Shown here: positions 61,055 to 64,000 of the stretch, one piece after another
How the letters are laid out: the number at the start of each line of letters is the position of its first letter
How positions within the stretch are numbered: position 1 is the first letter of the stretch
The notes under the pieces: generated by a model
What the model saw: only the letters and a program-made list of their open reading frames with translations
Told to the model about the DNA's origin: nothing
The model's database searches: none
Assembly (NCBI RefSeq): GCF_000003855.2
Contig: NW_003101666.1
Location: 456,678-520,677 of the forward strand
Direction of reading: 5' to 3'
From: Blastomyces gilchristii SLH14081
Taxonomy: Eukaryota > Ascomycota > Eurotiomycetes > Onygenales > Ajellomycetaceae
DNA length: 64,000 nucleotides
Translations under genes and position numbers: made by a program

Positions 61055-64000
61055 TGTGGATGTTGTCGCGCAAGATTGTACGATTGCGCGATTGTACGGA
61101 AATCTGCTGTTCTGTGCACCGAATCGCTGTTTGATAGACCCCTCGATCCAGGGCCGAGTGCACGGTTATAGATTTACTGTGAGACGAGCTGTGTAAGTGG
61201 TGATCTTTCCAACGTTGCATACTCTGACATACATACATACATGTACATGTACATGTACAGGGACACACATCCGCAACAAATGAATAGTTAAACCAAAGAA
61301 ACACCATCAAAGGGCATTGTTGCAGGGCATGATAGGGCTCATTACTTACTTTGTTTAATCAATCAACGTCAACCAAAGCGATGCGGCGTTGAGGAACAAC
61401 AAGGAGGAAGCTCCAGGATATATTTATAGTACCTCCACAAAGCGAGCTATGTAGATATCTAGACTGATAATTTTTGAGCAGAACTGGAAAAAGGCCAAAG
61501 AAATGTGGGATTCATGCTCTATTTCCGGGAATTTTGGGCCCCAGACGATGCTTGGGGAATAATGCACATTGGTCCAGCCAACCCGCAGCGGGCGATACCT
61601 AAGTTTAGCGGTTCGATCTGCGCATAGAGTTTGCTACATAAGTTACTATGTAGGTACTCTACCAACAGACTCGCCGGACGCTCAAAGCACACAACCCAAC
61701 CGGCGACAGCAGCGTCAAAACAACCTAGGTTCGATATCGATTTGCCGGCCTGGGATTGCATGCGTGGGCGGGGAACGGGCTCGGCGTATTTGTCCATGCC
61801 ATGCACCACAGCAGCAGTGGTTCAGCGAATCCCATCTAGACATTTCCGGGGCAAAGTAACTAGTTTTTCTAGAAATTCGACGCTTTTGCTGCCCGCCTAA
61901 GTCGTCTGGTTGGTGGTCGGCCCCAGCTAGACAGCGCCACCTCGCGTGGGCTTCCAGACATGATGACCACTCTGGCTAACACGGGGGGCAACTTGCAAGC
62001 AAGCAAATGATTTCATTTCTTGGAAATTCCCCCGCGTGTCCTTGCCCGAAGAAGTGCTCCACCAAGGCGATCAACCGGCGCTCTTTTTAAGGTGCAATAA
62101 TGGGGTAAAAGTCACCCCGCACGCCGAGTCCAAGTATCCGAGTTGCCAACATCAGGTCGCACATGAAAAAGGAAGAAAGATATTAGTTAACTACCCGGAA
62201 GGTCGGCGAGTAAGAGGGGAAAAAACCGCGGATATTTTCTAGTTTCGCAGTCAGAATGCTAGGCTTAGAGGCTATTCTTGGATAGTTATCCCTTTTAACG
62301 ATGGAACCTCGGTTTCAAGGGAACACGATCGGGAGAGCTCTTTGCTCATTTTGATACGATGCTCTCGTTATGCAACCGTTAGTTGATGTGTGAATCGAGC
62401 AATAGGAGAACACATCTCGCTCATCCACACGATTCACGAGAGGTTAAGCTTAACCCAGCCAAGCCACTACCGCTAACAGCATAGTTACGCTAACTCTATT
62501 CCCAAATTACCGGGGCTGTAACTACAGACTGTACAACGAGTATCTCCGTGAAGAGGGCATAAAATTCCCTGACAGGATTGACGCTTGTCTGGGGGCTATG
62601 TCGAACTAGCTAGCTACCATTGGTTGAGAACCCTCCTGAATAACTACCCCGAATCAGTTCAAACCATGCAAGTTTCAGCGGTTGACACGATCGTTCAAAT
62701 AATTATGTGCATATTTAACTCCTCATCTACCTCGGCCCACCAGCTCAACAGCTGCGGGATGGCCAACTGACTGGATTTACGCTGCGTATGGGGTCACCTA
62801 TTGGATAGGCATCTTTACATCAGGGTTGCGTTGGATCTGGTTCTTTGGGAATAATGCGCCTGCTAGCGAACCCAGGAGCCTGGGGAACCTTTCTTTCGAG
62901 ATTGCGGACTCTCCCGAACCGGAGGCGCCGACTGGGCTTCCTACAATGGTTTGATCTTGCACAAAGATACTCTGTTCTCTGATGAGTCGTTAATGAAAGG
63001 AACACATCATCAAGAGCGTCGATTACCCTCTAAAACGGAGTTAAGGAAACATGGGAATCGAATAGGTTAAGGATGGAGTACCAATACAGTCATCCCCAAA
63101 ACCTAATCATCCTTGAAGAATGCTCTTTTCTAAAAAAAAAAGAGAGAGAGAGAGAGAGAGAAAGAAAGAAAGAAAGAAATATAGCGCCTTTGGTTCGACC
63201 TAGACTTGAGATATGTTTCATTTTTCCGAATACGAATCTATTACGGATAACTACAAGCCAGCACTTGCTAACCTTCTACTTTTCTTCTCGTGAGGTTCTG
63301 TTGGGGACGGCTTTGGGTTGTTAGCATTTTACTCACTCGGTGAGTGAGTCGGTGGCCGACGCATTTTCTCTTTACGTAAATAATGAGGTTATCTGGCTCA
63401 GGGCTGGTTAAAAAGTTGTGTTTGACCAGCTACTTGAGCTAATTATGAGCAGTATAAATCTGGCACAGTCAACGATATATTGTATCTGGCTGAGGTTGAG
63501 GTATGTCATCATTCTTTCTAATCATGATCAATCTGCCCCTTCATAAGCACGAAACATTTATCTCTCGATTTCTAATAAGTAATAACGACGTGCGAACTAC
63601 CTATTTTCGGTTTCCTGTGGCTTAACTACGAGAAACTACTGGTTGAAATACACCCTGAGCTTACATCTTCTCGTGGGGCTCAATGGATCAATTGTATTTT
63701 TGGCTGAAAAGAGAAAGCTGACCTCTATCTAGTTAAGTGTTTTACCACCCTCGATTTTTGGATCCTGTTCTCTCCGATATCAGCCCTAAAAACAATGGGA
63801 CTTTCTCCTCTGTTACGGTCGGACTCACTGTCGTCTAGCTGACTGCAGCAGAAAAGGCGGAGCCATTGGCCACCTACAAGCAGCCCTCTGCTACATGTCG
63901 ATGCGTAGGCTCATGGGCCGGATGGCTGGATACCAGAAGCCGGAGAGTATTGGGAATTTGGAATGCACAAGTAGGTAGAGCGTGACCGCAATTTCACAGA
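61055..64000. other. Intergenic to window end, no gene seen
   Basis: This is the upstream region of the P450 and beyond. It holds (CATA)n/(TGTACA)n near 61230-61260 and (GA)n-(GAAA)n at 63141-63178. No recognisable coding sequence or RNA gene was found. Confidence 0.5.

Noticed and set aside
1..64000. CRISPR arrays or bacterial operons
   Set aside because: Introns, fungal protein families and eukaryotic transposons exclude a prokaryotic reading; no spaced repeat array is present.

Overview
The window reads as nuclear DNA of a filamentous ascomycete. Genes carry short spliceosomal introns (67-420 bp, GTANGT donors, CTAAC/CTGAT branch sites, AG acceptors), intergenic spaces are long, and AT-rich, stop-riddled transposon blocks alternate sharply with GC-normal gene DNA. 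Gene families and this two-compartment layout suggest an onygenalean dimorphic-type fungus (Blastomyces/Emmonsia/Histoplasma relatives); that placement is inference.

Left part (1-14.5 kb): an AT-rich transposon block. Two tandem, near-identical copies of a Tad/I-like LINE (the first cut by the window edge) end in (AAT)n tails. The second tail sits directly against a minus-strand Ty3/Gypsy pol, at the point where its integrase should begin. All are wrecked by C-to-T/G-to-A mutation of RIP type.

Middle and right (14.5-64 kb): GC-normal DNA with five intact genes: a betaine-aldehyde-dehydrogenase-like ALDH (17.86-19.46 kb, +), glucosamine-6-phosphate deaminase (20.2-21.9 kb, -), an Ngs1-type GH3-like + GNAT protein (24.4-28.1 kb, +), a Ron1-type Ndt80-fold transcription factor (41.7-43.6 kb, +), a divergent hexokinase-family GlcNAc kinase candidate (54.3-56.0 kb, +); and a sixth, a CYP52-like P450 (59.2-61.05 kb, -). 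Two genes have decayed: a P450 (15.66-17.27 kb) and a short-chain dehydrogenase (30.1-31.04 kb). A 2,320-bp pogo/Fot1-type DNA transposon with a TA target duplication lies at 33.5-35.8 kb.

The deaminase, Ngs1-like protein, Ron1-like regulator and kinase together form a GlcNAc sensing/catabolism cluster. The kinase would phosphorylate GlcNAc, the deaminase would convert glucosamine-6-P to fructose-6-P and ammonia, Ngs1 would sense GlcNAc and modify chromatin, and Ron1 would activate the genes. The GlcNAc-6-P deacetylase and the GlcNAc transporter expected in such clusters are not recognisable here. The cluster is stretched over ~36 kb by long apparently non-coding spaces, the pogo insertion and the dead SDR. 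One stretch (22.64-23.12 kb) looks like a sequencing/assembly artefact rather than biology.
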